From: Solenopsis invicta | Lineage: Eukaryota; Arthropoda; Insecta; Hymenoptera; Formicidae | DNA length: 64,000 nt | Reading direction: 5' to 3' | Assembly: GCF_016802725.1 (NCBI RefSeq) | Contig: NC_052669.1 | Location: 6,253,501 to 6,317,500 of the forward strand | Shown: positions 1 to 12,090 of the stretch, piece by piece | Position numbering within the stretch: position 1 is the stretch's first letter | Layout: every line of letters starts with the position of its first letter | Program-made: the position numbers and the translations under genes | Notes under the pieces: generated by a model | The model's database searches: none | The model's input: only the letters and a program-made list of their open reading frames with translations | What the model was told of the DNA's origin: nothing

Positions 1-2728
1 GATATATTTAATATATTTTAAAGCCTGATCAGGAATTCTTGATGCAAATAAACACTTTGCTAATAAAATTATATAAAAGAACATAATTATTTGTCATTAT
101 CTACGTCCCTAGATTCATAAAACTAAAATAATAATTCATTTATACTCTAAATTAGCTAATCAGAAAAGTCATCTCAAGACTATAATATCTTGAGTAAAAG
201 CTTCGCTGCTAATCAGTGTATTCATATAAAACGCCCGCAATCAAACGAGTAATGTATTCGTAGTTGCAGATCTTCCGAGAAAGCGTAATAAAGTAATTCA
301 ATCGCATTATTTTCTGTTATTGGACCTATGACTGCACTCCGCAATTAATATCCGCGTTATTGCATAAACTCGAATGGCACGGCAATTTTCAGCAGAATAG
401 AAAAAGTTGTAATCGCAATATGGCCCTGATGACATGCTGATGATGCATTAAGCAGAGATTATGTTCGCGTTTCGCTTCAAGGTCTACTCAAACCATCTAG
501 TGAGCGTAAAATTGTTAACGCAATGTGAAAAACGTAAAATTGAAACCGCAATATAGCTTCTTTTCCTCTGCCCTCTTCGCGCCATTCTTTTATCACAACT
601 CTTTTTAATCTCTCTTTCTGTAACTGTACTAATCATTCAAATGATGGAAGAACCGTAATATATCTTCAAAACAAAAATTTATATTTGGAATAACTTTTTA
701 AATTAACGTTAAATCAAAATAAAAAATGTGACATTAGATTCCATTAAAGAGTTCCTTATGTACAAATTCCTGATGAGAGCTCCCATCTGTTCAGTTTGTT
801 GCAAAGAAATTGTTAAAAACAAGTACGATTTTTGAGCAATCTGATTCTATAGCCTCCTTGAAGCAACATGCGATCAACGAACCGCAAACAATCAACATTT
901 TGTGAAAGACACTCGTGACAATGTTTCGGTCAGAATAAATTTTTAGACAGTAACAATCATGAAGAACACAAAGTGATTTGAACGTGACTTCATGATCCCT
1001 CGCGGCGAATAGCGACTGATTGCAAGATCTATCAAAGAGCGAAGCGGCGATTCTCGAAGTCGTCGAGAAGCGCAGTGCAACGATTATTGATATATTAAAT
1101 TTATTGCAACAATTAATTTAAAAAAAAGAAGTTTCCAATGTTGAAAATATTGATATATTTTATCATGATTCTTTAAAACGATCATTCTATAACTATGTTA
1201 ATCTTTCAAATGATAAAGAGACTAAAACATATCTTCTAATTAATAATTTAAAATTTTCTAAACAATACACATTTTTGTTTTTGTGTTAATATTTTGAAAG
1301 GAAACAAAATTATTAATTTATCTCAACTGCAAAAAAGTATTGCTCATATTTCCTTATATGTAATTTTATATAATAAGAAATTACTTTTCATAAAAACCAA
1401 ACATTGTCAGTGCGTGTACTGCCCAAACATAAGGATAAATAAAAAAAGAAAAAGATCTATTGTAATCCAAAATAAAAGAGCAAACTGACTCATCGGACAA
1501 ATCCAATAAAACTGCACATTTAGCAAAAACTGAGTTTTGTCTGATACCTGGAAAAATTAAAAAACCATCAGTTTCTAGTAGTTTTCACAGTAGATAAATA
1601 TTATAGCAGAATAAAAGAGTGGTTTCAAATGGAAAACATGCCATCTTGGTACATTTCTGAGACACGCTTTAATAAAATTGACAACATGTTACTGTTTAAA
1701 AAAAAGATGATTGCAAGAGAACGATCGCTTTTTTCATTTTTTTCTCATCAATTAGATAAGAAAAATCAATTCCTTAGAACAAGGGAAATCAATAAGAATA
1801 AGAAAAATACCTCTTACTCGTTATCCTCTTTTATTAATGCTATCTTCATTCCTTCGGCGCGAATGCGAGGTTATAAATCTACGATTATAATACACACACA
1901 TTGATTAATGGTATTAGCATGCGGACTTGGATTCTAATTTGTAATAAAAGTTGTGTTAATCGATATCATAATCTTTAATTTGTTATTCATACATACCTGG
2001 TGAGAATTGCATGCACGTCAAGCTCCCGCTGCGTTTCGACGAAGGAGTACTTTGAAGCTCAAGGGGAGACAGTTTCAATTAACTTCTTGAGCACACAAAG
2101 GCGAATCGTCAATGATGAAAAGACGATATCGATGTGTAATCAGCGATCGCGCGAAACATTCGATGCGTTATCGCGAATGATCGACATTTATATGAGAAGC
2201 AATCTTTCGATCAGGGTTCATTTTTAACGGTTAACAATTAAGAGAAACATGGAATGATTTAAACGTGATCACGTGATACACGATCTCTCGCGGCGCAATT
2301 CACGATTTATCGAAAAGCGACATCTAATTGTTGAGAAGTGTAACATAAAAATCAATTTTATTATGATGAATTTGCAATAGTTTGAAATATAGAATTTATT
2401 AGAACATTGCAATATCGTAATGTATGCCACGTTTATATGCGCAAATACACACAAAACATTTACAAATGTGGATTTAAATAATATATGATACGATATATTT
2501 GAAACATATTTGAATTCTTTTCTCAAGATAACAAAAATTTGTAAAGAAAAATATCTCACTTTATGTATATCAATTTGTAATTATTTCAGTTTGTAAAATA
2601 AAATTGAAATTATATTTTAAGAACTGTATAAGGAAAGGAATGAGTAATAATTATGAAAAAATTCACAAATTGCAGTTATTTTTATTATATTTAAAAATTA
2701 AAAGTTACTCACTTATTAAAGCAGAACA
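1..2728. other. Non-coding stretch with local degenerate duplication
   Basis: No coding exon could be supported here; open frames are short and AT-rich. The stretch contains diverged copies of the same sequence. The block near 965-1085 (gtgatttgaacgtgac, then ctcgcggcg, then a gagaagcg tail) is echoed near 2250-2345 (atgatttaaacgtgatc, ctctcgcggcg, gttgagaagtg). A second pair, near 625-700 and 1190-1270, shares the core tttcaaatgat. This is an old local duplication of unknown nature. The last 100 bases probably include the 3' UTR of the POFUT2 gene, with a reverse-strand AATAAA near 2683-2688. Confidence 0.5.
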
Positions 2729-5700
2729 TCACCAAACAATCGACCAGAATCCATCTACTACGCAATCCTCATTAGTCTTACATAATTTATTGAATGTAGT
2801 TTCCAATGGAAAACCGATAATCTCTCTATCTTCTTGTATTCTGAAAGTAAACGTTGATTCATGTGTTCCTATAAAATATCTAAAAAGAAACAGAAAGGAT
2901 CAACTATGATTCTTGCATTAATATAAGCCATATTACATGCAAGCATTTATTTTATAACAGATAATTTATTGAAAAAAATAGTCTGCATTCAATGTCCTAT
3001 TTATAATGAAAACATTATATTGATATTCTTACCTAGCATATGAACAGATTATTTGATCAATAATGGCAACCCCGCCATCTTTAAATTTATTTATCACATA
3101 TTCAGATGGCACATACTTCATGACTTTGTATTGAGGTAGATACGACTTGAGTTCTTCAAATTCTGAAAATTATTATTCAAGTTATTTAAATTTTCTTAAT
3201 ATTATATATCAATACATGTATAAAAGATACAGAGGCTAGCTTTTCAATCATAATTTATACATATTCAATATGTACCATATAACATCCTTCATTTATAAAA
3301 TTATGAAAAGAAATTATTATTCATAACAACTTTTAACATTGATTTTAATAAATAAAAATTAACTTTAAATTAAAATTCTGTTATAAAGTAAAATTCATTT
3401 AGACCTAATAAAAAAATAATTTTAATTTGAATATTTTTAATTTTCTTTCTCTTTACGAAAGTCTATTTTTATTAATTTTAACTGATTATTTTCTTTTCCA
3501 TCTTATCAATTTACTTTATTTGCAATTAGTTACAGAAAATTATAAATGTTTCATTAAACATTAAAAAGACAAAAATTGATTTCGTATGTAAAAATCTGCA
3601 AAATGTTTTCTATTGGTTTTAGAATTTGTAGAATTCTCAGATTTACCATACATTACAAGATGTATATACCGTATTGTTCTGCGTCTGTCGCAACAAATAA
3701 TATAGTCAGTCCAAGTTTATCCATTTTCTTTTGTAATTGTAAGGCAGTATCCATTATCGTTGGTACTGACTCTTTGTGAGCTCTGATAAAATCGCGTCTT
3801 CTAAGATGAACGGCTAGATACGGTCCGCCTCTTGCATTTCGCCGTTTCTAACATTGAAAAAAAACCAGCTATGAATTTATTATTATAATATTAAAAAATA
3901 ACAATTAATATTATAACAATTAACCTTTTCCTTAGTCCAATCCATTGGTCGTTTCGTATTATCATTCTCGTCTGTGGAATTCAGGAAGGTTTTTTTATAA
4001 TTTTCCGCAACATCGTACAGCTCAGAATTATAACGCATGCTGCGTCTAGCTCTCCAGTACTCTTTAGATCCGTATTCATCGTGTAAAGCAATCTCCATGC
4101 GATCAAACATTACAGATCTGTGCAAAAAACACTAGTAAGATACTTTAAAAAAGGTAGAAATGTCCCGAGTATTTTACCTGTATCGTGTTGGCATGAGATT
4201 TTGAGAAAGATCACGTGCCATGCCGTGAAACTTGAGACATCTCACATCCCGAGCCGTGACGTTAGAATAGCCCCAGAATGGACCTGTATACAAATGCTGC
4301 TCCAATTTGTGATACCGCACAGAATCACGGTCACAGTCCACCAGCTCATTTTTATCCTCGAATTTACCAGTCTTAAACATTTCTTCATCGTTTTGCAGAA
4401 TGTACAGACGATCGAGTTGCACCTCTCTGCCCCCGCACGAGTATTCTAAAATCAAACTGTTATACAGTCAAATAAATCAGTTATATCAAATCCTTGTAAT
4501 ACCAATAAAAGAAGAGATATTATATGTCAATATATGTATTAAATAAATTTAAATCTAATAGAAAATTATTTTTAATACTAGAGAATCTGTATTAAAAATA
4601 AAAAAAAAACATTTTATAAACATAAATTGATTAGACTATATCTCCCAAATTATTGAAACAAAGTATAAACTTTAGAAAATAGTCTCAATAGTTCTTCAAT
4701 AGTTCTACAATTAAGAAACATAAAGAAATGTACCTTCCATAAATTTGTACATTTCAATAACTGGTATGTATCGTTGCAGACTTGTAATGTCAAAGAAAGT
4801 GCCCCAGGGTAGACGCTCTTGAGATTTCACGTTTCTACTTCGCCAGTGATACAGATTACCTAGAACAGAGGAATCAAGAGATGCATACATTGATTGTCTA
4901 AAAATTATAAATTCTGCGAAATATATCTCCAATACATCTTTATGTATTACCCCATGGTGGTAAAACCAATTGCCATTGGAATTCCCTATCTCTCTCAATT
5001 AGTCTTTTGAGAAAAATGGCGACGCGAATGTACACATCCCTTCTGAGATTAAAGCCTTCACCAGGATTTACATCATAAAGGATGTAACTGTAAAAAAACT
5101 GTATAGTAAGTTTTTGCTCAGAAATAAAACAAAAAGTATAAATATAATGTGGAAATGGGAAAAATGTAAAAATAAACCAAAAGCTTTTTTCAACCCTCTA
5201 TAATACTGTGTGACATAAAGTTGTATTCCCATCTATATTTTATAAGTCTCAATGAGAAAGTTACATATTTATAAATTTTATATTTTTAACTCTGTTCTGT
5301 TCAAATTTACTATATAATCAAATTACTATATAATCACATTGTTTAAATCAATATGATAAAAAGCTCTAAGAAATAAAAAAATTTTCATAGAAATCTTACA
5401 TTGACAAAATCATCAAATACCAGAGTTGTTTAATAAAATATTTGTAAAAAAATAAAATATCATTTAAGTCAAAGTCCAATGGAATGACAAATTTTATTGA
5501 CATAAGTAAATGTAGATGAGAATTAAGATAGATGTCTTAAGATTTAAAAAAATATAGATATATTAATAGGGTTGGCTAGTAACTAGTTAAAAAGTTAAAG
5601 TTATATAATAATGTTAAAAAGTTATTAACTTTTAACTAAACCTAATTCATTTTAAATAATTTAATTTTTAACTTTAGTTATTATTTTTTAAATAATACAA

Positions 5701-6394
5701 ACTTAAATTTATTAATTTTTTCCTCAAGTTAAAAATTTTTCTATATAAAAGAAAAAATATATTTTCACATAAAAAACACTATTTCTTTGTTATTCCACAT
5801 ACACTTAAATAACAAAATATTAAAATTTGTTTACTGATCTATATTTTAATCATTTTGAATAATTTTAAAACTTACAAATTTTTAATATAAATAAAACTTT
5901 TTAAAATTAAATTTTAACTTAAGTTAACTTAATCGTAACATAACTTTTAACAAGGTAATTTTTTGTTCATGTAATTTTTAATAAAATTAATTTTGTAAGC
6001 CATTAACTTTTTAATTTAATTTAGTTAAATTACCTTACCCAACCCAGTATATTTGTATATAACTTTCAAGTTATATTAAGATTTATATATTAAAATATAT
6101 AAATTAGAGATAAAAGTACAGGCAATGAAACTTCATTAATGTTTCTAAAATTTTTTTAACAAACAAAAAATTCGATTATAAAAGGTTAACCTGACAAGAC
6201 AAATTCGTAAATTTTAACTTTCTTCAACATGCAATCTCAATAATTCCTGACCGTTTCCCTGCGAAGTGATTTTGAGTGAAACATCTCTTCGAATCCTCGG
6301 TGCACTCATCCGGCGCCTCGCAAAATTCAGACTCGATGCCGTTCCCAAAGCGCGCTATCAAGATAACCATACATAAAATTTTCAAGGTAAACAT
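2729..6394 (-). CDS. POFUT2: GDP-fucose protein O-fucosyltransferase 2
   Basis: This enzyme transfers fucose from GDP-fucose to Ser/Thr of folded thrombospondin type 1 repeats in the ER. I assembled eight exons: 6394-6252, 5087-4951, 4859-4734, 4445-4178, 4117-3925, 3847-3670, 3162-3033 and 2879-2729. They total 1326 nt, or 441 residues, close to the usual family length, and every junction keeps phase. Residues 1 to about 20 form a signal peptide. The N-terminal family signature YILYDVNPGEGFNLRR begins at residue 49 and contains the expected catalytic Glu (about residue 58). The GDP-fucose-binding arginine-rich motif HLRRRDF is at residues 303-309. The C-terminal block YFIGTHESTFTFRIQ is also conserved. 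Exon 1 uses the donor gtcagg; reading past it meets a stop, which supports the call. Intron 1 (about 1.16 kb) hosts an AT-rich dispersed repeat. The gene is divergent from ASCC2. Confidence 0.96.
5575..6050. repeat. Family C dispersed repeat in POFUT2 intron 1
   Basis: Starts with agtaactagttaaaaagtta and ends with cattaactttttaatttaat-tttagttaaatta. The same start and end blocks, with aacttacaaatttttaat between, recur at 48210-48515. Confidence 0.6.
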
Positions 6395-6969
6395 CTTTCA
6401 CTCTCTCAAGTCTCAGGTCTCAGGTGTCTTTTACAACAGCTTCGTATGTTGGAAATTTGGAAAGAGAAGGAAAACGCACCTCAGGGCGGCGATAAAAAAG
6501 CAAATTTCTTATATCGAGCACGGAAAAAATAGGTTAAGTTAACTGAACTCTTGCACTCTATTGTACTTATTCATCTCTCTTCTCTCCTTCTCTCTAATGT
6601 CCGATTATGTTCTCTATCTCGTTCCGAGTGTAGAAAGCACATATAGTGCAGCCGTGCAGTAGACCTCGAATGTGATCGACGATATCGAGAAACATCGATA
6701 AATGTTTCTGCAACTTCTAGGTGTCACGTAGAGATTCACCGGGATTACCCGGCTTTTGTGTGCCGTCGTGGATTCTTTGAGCGCATGCTACTCGACGATT
6801 CGGTATAAACGCCTCGCTCTCGGCTCGCCTGTTATCCGACTTCATCACGTCATCGTGCCTCTCGAGATCTCTCTATTCTCTCTGTCGCCAACCGATTTCC
6901 CATTGTTTCATCGAACTGACGATCGTCAACAAAGTTGTTCTTGCGACAGACAATGCAATCCATAAAATC
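6395..6969. promoter_or_regulatory. Shared 5' region of divergent POFUT2 and ASCC2
   Basis: These 575 bp lie between the two opposite start codons. They are less AT-rich than their surroundings and have CpG-containing stretches near 6300-6350 and 6640-6850. A pyrimidine-rich run (tctcttctctccttctctc) is near 6575-6593. A bidirectional promoter is the simplest reading; no TATA box is obvious. The transcription start sites cannot be placed from sequence alone. Confidence 0.55.
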
Positions 6970-9900
6970 ATGAGCCTTTACGAGGTAATTGATTTCGGTA
7001 CTTGTAATTTTTAGCAGATAGCAAGAAAACGCGTAATTTGTAAACCTTTTTCTGTTAAACAGAATCCGAATTGCGTGCCTCTGGAGGAACTGCAATTGAA
7101 TATTAAGAATGACGGGGTGATTGTCGTAATAAATGCACTGGTATGTTAATCTTTGAATTGTACATTGTAGCTCTTAAAGTTTATGTGTCATCTTGAATGG
7201 ATATCTTTCAACGATTGTACATATATGAGCCAGATGTTAGCTTTCCCAATAGGCACATTGTGCAAATATTGCATAATATGGTCTCACGATTGATGAAAAT
7301 TTTGCAATATTGCACTAAGATGATATGTCTTAATGCAGGAGTTTTATTGAAATAAAATTTCTAGATATTTGTCAAAAACTAGACAAGTCAAAGTTTAAAG
7401 TATAAATACCTATTTTATGATTATTTCAAAAATTGATTGTTCATTTAAAATTTTATCATGTTGAATCTAATATTTTATGCTACAATATTTCTACATTATA
7501 ATTTAGGACTAATTATGCATTTCTGTAAACATATATGAATTATATTTCTAAATGTTATACATAAAACAGCTAAAATTGTTTTTAATTATTAATTTTCTTC
7601 TAAATTTAATTTTGCAAATATGTCATTAAAATGAATCAACATACCATCATGGCTTTACTGAAATATTATTTCAAAATTATATGAGCAGTTATCAATATTT
7701 TATAAAAGGTCAATATTACTATATCTATTTTTATAAATATACCTACATGATTGGAAATCATAACTTTTATGCAAGATCTTATCATATAATTTAATAAAGT
7801 TGTCCTATTAGGATTGTTATTCAAATTCCTATATATCATTGAATATTGAATTTTAGAATGAGAAATGGGCAGACAAACGATACTTCCTACGTTACGAAGA
7901 GCCAGAGATATACAATGAAGATGGATCAGAAATTGAGGGTGCAAAGGATTATTGGTTGGAGATTGTGAACTACATAATCGAGGATTTAAACTGGCTACTG
8001 AATCTTCCATTTTATCAGTATGATAAAGCAGTTAATTCTTTCAATATTGCATTAATCCTGCATCTGCCATCAGATTTTTACTCCTTCCATCTGCAATCTG
8101 TATTTTCTGTCCAGTTCAAATTTTTTTACTGTTCAAAAAATCGGAAAATATTTAGAATTACAATTTCTATTTCTATTATATTACCAAATTGTTATTTTTC
8201 TATTTTAGACTTTCAAAAAATCTGGAAAAATTTAACTCAAATATTAAAATCTTTATTTAAAAATTGAAATTTGCACAGTAAATTTGAGAATAATATTATG
8301 CTTATGCCAAAGAAAATCTAGATTGTGGAAAAAGAGTTAACGACGACATGTATTTTACTTTAGTTATTACAAGTGGCTCTTTTTATTTAGATTCTGGTCC
8401 AATATTGTGTACAATACTTCGATTATGGATACTTTGGTATCCTTTTTACAAGAGGCCCCACCCTTTTACGCTTTAGAAAATTTTCCCAACGAACCAAAAA
8501 TGCTGGAGGCATTAGAGAATCTTCGTCGCAACATACTTATCGTTTTTGCGCGTCTCTGCACAAACAAACAGAGTCCATCGGAGTACATGAAATGTCCATT
8601 TCTCGGAAACCTATTGTACGACAATTATATATTTACGATACCGATTATATTTGATCTGTGTCAATTGTACGGTAGGGAAAATGCCAAAATAGTAGAGAAA
8701 ATTGTACAGGATGTATTTAATGTACAGCCAATGTACAACGATGACCTTCAGAAATCTGTGCCGTGCCTTATAAAGGTGATGTATAACTGTTTAATAATCA
8801 TAAAAAAAGAAACATTAACTTTTTGTATCATATTTTGATCACTGATTTTATAAGAAAGTTTAGTCATAAATATGAATGAATAGATATGATTGATTCTTCA
8901 ATTAAATTCTCTTAAAAATGTAATCGCTGTATAAATAAAAGTAGAAATTTGTAGATTGTCAAGAAATTACAGATCTATAATTTTTAGTTTAACTAAATTA
9001 ATCAGTTTGTCATTCCTATTATAGGCTCTCCAAAATGTTGAACGGAGATTTGAAAATAGTCTAAGTAATGCAACTGAGGCAGTGGCACTTTCAGAGAGAA
9101 AGGATAATTCCGCTGAGATGACACTATACAATTTAGAAGATTTAATACTCTATATTTTAGATGTATCGTCAACTCTCACTGTGTTATTGAAAAGCTATCC
9201 TCCAGTAACTGCCACATTTCATAGAGATGACTTCATAAACAAGTGAATAAAAATATTTTATTACTAATATTTAATTTACAGTTTTAAATTAATATTTTTA
9301 GTAACATACATTTATGCTTTGACTAAACCAATTTTTTTTAATATTTAAATGATTTTTACTAAATCCAAATTTTTTTATTCATACATGTGCATACTTTGCC
9401 CAAAATATTTTTTATATCTGTGTCACTATATCGTTTTTGTTTGCTAGGATAGTTTCATTATATGGAAATACGATACCTGAGATGTACAAAAAACTAGACA
9501 AGTTGGCATATAGCGAGGAAAGTATGCCAAAGTACATTGAATTGAAGCATCGTCTAGATGTAACCAGAGTAGAAATGTTAAACCTCTATCGAATTATTAC
9601 CTATGAACCCATATTAAAGATTCAGGAAAAAATGTAAGGATAAATACTGTTTTATGATAAAAACATGGACATATTCTGATTAAATATTTAATTTACTTAC
9701 TGATATCACATCTGTAGGAACACGATAACGGAAGACGAGATAAGAACTTGCATAGACGAATATTTGAATTCACTAATGACTGCTATATCTGAAAAAGAAT
9801 TTATTATGGATTTTCATAGGTTTTACCCAATTAATGTTGATCTTGATATTATGACCAAACTTTGTCCTGAAATGTATCCTTTTTTCAAACAGACTTGTTA

Positions 9901-11875
9901 TATTATTATACAAGAGAGATTTTTAAAAATCTGGATTTTCTTTACATATTCAAATAATCAGTGATACAATAAAGCATGATTATATATTACAAGCTTTGCA
10001 TGCATCGATTGGAAATATTAAGACGTCTAATGCATCGCTCAATAATACAAATGTAAGTAACAATCTTGCAAACATATGTATAAGTTTGTTAAAAAATTTT
10101 ATATTATCTTATGTGTTATAGATAGCTGTCGCTGGATGTAGTGGTATTCAAGGCAACCAACAAAAGAAACATTCCAATGATGTGAATGGTATAAATAGTA
10201 AGACAAACTTTGTTTCAAAAGAGCCCGAAAACATAATGTCTCTCATTCAGGAAGTGAAAGAAATTTTATCCGACTATGGCGAAGGTTTCATACAGGTAAG
10301 ATTTTGTGTTTTACATTAAATTTATTAATTTAAAAATCGAAATAATGAATTAAAAGCAAAGTACTCACTACTAGTACTGAATTCACCAAATAAAGAAAAA
10401 AAATATGTAGCATTTTTATAAATTTGTGCAATCTAAAATTTTCAGCTATGTTTAAAGCATTATAATTATAATGTTGAATCTGTGATAAATGCACTTCTGG
10501 AAGATTCTTTACCGAATAAATTGAAAAAATTTGATACAACAATACCATATATACCACCAGATCTAATGGTATGTAATAAAATAACTCTGATGTTATATAA
10601 TAAGCAAAAGTAGCAAAGATTAATGTAAAGTATATATCCTTTTAGGAAGAAGCATCGGGTCCTGTGGAATTCCTGGCCGATGCAAATCTGGCCAATAATT
10701 TTCAAGAATCGACAGTTTCCCACAACGATGATCTTGAAGTTGTGACAGAAGATTTTGCAAATGCATTAAACATAGGGAAAAAGTAATCATTCAATTTGTA
10801 CAAAATTTATATTACATTTTACCATTAATTCTTTCTTTTCCTGTTATAATTAAATACCAATTCTCCTTTTTTAGGAAAGATAAGTACAGAAATGCAAATG
10901 AATTGTTGAATGATAAATCTGATATTAAGAAATCGTGGAATATTTATGAGAAGTATAGCCTTGTCGATGAATATGATGACGAATATGACGACACATATGA
11001 TAGCCATAACATTCGTAGCAGTGTAACGGATGATTCTACAGAAATAGATGGAAAATCCTTCAGAACTCCAAGGGTTAGTATAAATATTATCTTGAGCTTT
11101 AAAGTTTTATATAATTTTTGTATTTTTGTTTACCACTAAAACACAAATTTGGAACCTAGGTATTTCATACACGTGACAAAAATAATACTAGTTCGGAGGA
11201 TGAGACCGAAGATGAGCAACCTGTACAGAATAATAAACATTTTGTTCAAAATCCTGCGGAATTACGTGCTAAAGCCGAACAGCGAAGACAACAATGCGCA
11301 AGGGAAGGCAACAATGCGCATGGTAAATTGCAATTTTCTCATACAAATTTCTTTGAAACCAGTTACAGTTTCATGAAGCTGTTAACATACAATAGCAGAT
11401 ATCAAATAAAAAGACTTATTTTTATTTAGCAAATATACAAAATCGCTGTTTTAACTTAGAAATGTAAATCACTTATATTTACACAGTTCAATAAAATATT
11501 ATATATTAATGATTTATTACATTCTGGAATATGTAAAATAATACTAATTGTATAATTTAAAACTAAAATTGTAGAATATAATTTAACTAATACTTAGAAT
11601 AACTTTGATCACGTTTCTCTTGTTTAATCTGCTTGTTTACATATCCTAGATGGAAAAACTCTGATATAATATTTTGGCGATTCAATAAAACTTCCATTAT
11701 TAAGCATTTACTCTTTAGACTGTATTTTTTTGTTTTTTTTTAAGGCAAAGGTCAAAAGCAACAAGACAATGGTTCGGTTAATAAGAAGAAAACTGTGTAC
11801 AAGTCTACACGACGCAATAGCTATCGACGTATGGGTGCCCAGATAAAAAGAAGACAAGGAATGGTTCCATCTTAG
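6970..11875 (+). CDS. ASCC2: Activating signal cointegrator 1 complex subunit 2
   Basis: This ubiquitin-binding subunit of the ASCC complex recruits the ASCC3 helicase to alkylation damage and to collided ribosomes. Fourteen exons: 6970-6984, 7063-7140, 7857-8017, 8391-8775, 9025-9242, 9448-9633, 9718-9873, 9962-10052, 10122-10295, 10446-10568, 10646-10782, 10875-11073, 11160-11322 and 11745-11875. The total is 2217 nt, or 738 residues, against about 757 in human. The N-terminal half carries the ASCC3-binding region (FWSNIVYNTSIMDTLVSFLQ, from exon 4). A CUE ubiquitin-binding domain spans about residues 469-511 and ends with the leucine-rich VESVINALLEDSLP. The family acidic tract DEYDDEYDDTYD and the basic tail RRMGAQIKRRQGMVPS are present. 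The first exon encodes only MSLYE. The exon 7/8 junction (donor gtatcc, acceptor aatcag) is the least certain. Confidence 0.95.
7233..7805 (+). repeat. Dispersed repeat, family A copy 1 (ASCC2 intron 2)
   Basis: This AT-rich unit of about 570 bp starts with cacattgtgcaaatatt and ends near atttttataaatatacctac...ttatgcaagatc. The same order of blocks recurs at 19455-19925 in the same orientation and at 42395-42965 inverted. Shared internal blocks include ttgcaaatat, gaaatattatttcaaaatta and gagcagttatcaatat. No open frame is kept, so this looks like a non-autonomous element. Confidence 0.7.
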
Positions 11876-11965
11876 AGTGGCGCATTTTTTTGCAAATGCA
11901 AGAGATCCGACGCTGTACATACTGCCAAAAAAATTAAACACTTTAGTTATTTAATTATCCTGCAG

Positions 11966-11972
11966 AAATAAA
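11966..11972 (+). terminator. Probable ASCC2 polyadenylation signal
   Basis: An AATAAA hexamer (context gcagaaataaacg) lies about 90 bp after the ASCC2 stop and before the convergent BIN3 stop. The two 3' UTRs are probably adjacent or overlapping. Confidence 0.55.
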
Positions 11973-12090
11973 CGTTCTTATAAATTTCTATTTGTCAGTT
12001 TAATTATTGCGAACTGAAAATTTCAATGAATAAATATGCATGTTCTATGTCACATTGTTTCAGAAGTTTTTAGAGAAACGTTGTACTTGT

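Noticed and set aside
9764..9964. Reading through the ASCC2 exon 7 donor to a stop at 9962
   Set aside because: The spliced form rejoins the conserved block DTIKHDYILQALHA in frame; read-through truncates the protein before the CUE domain.
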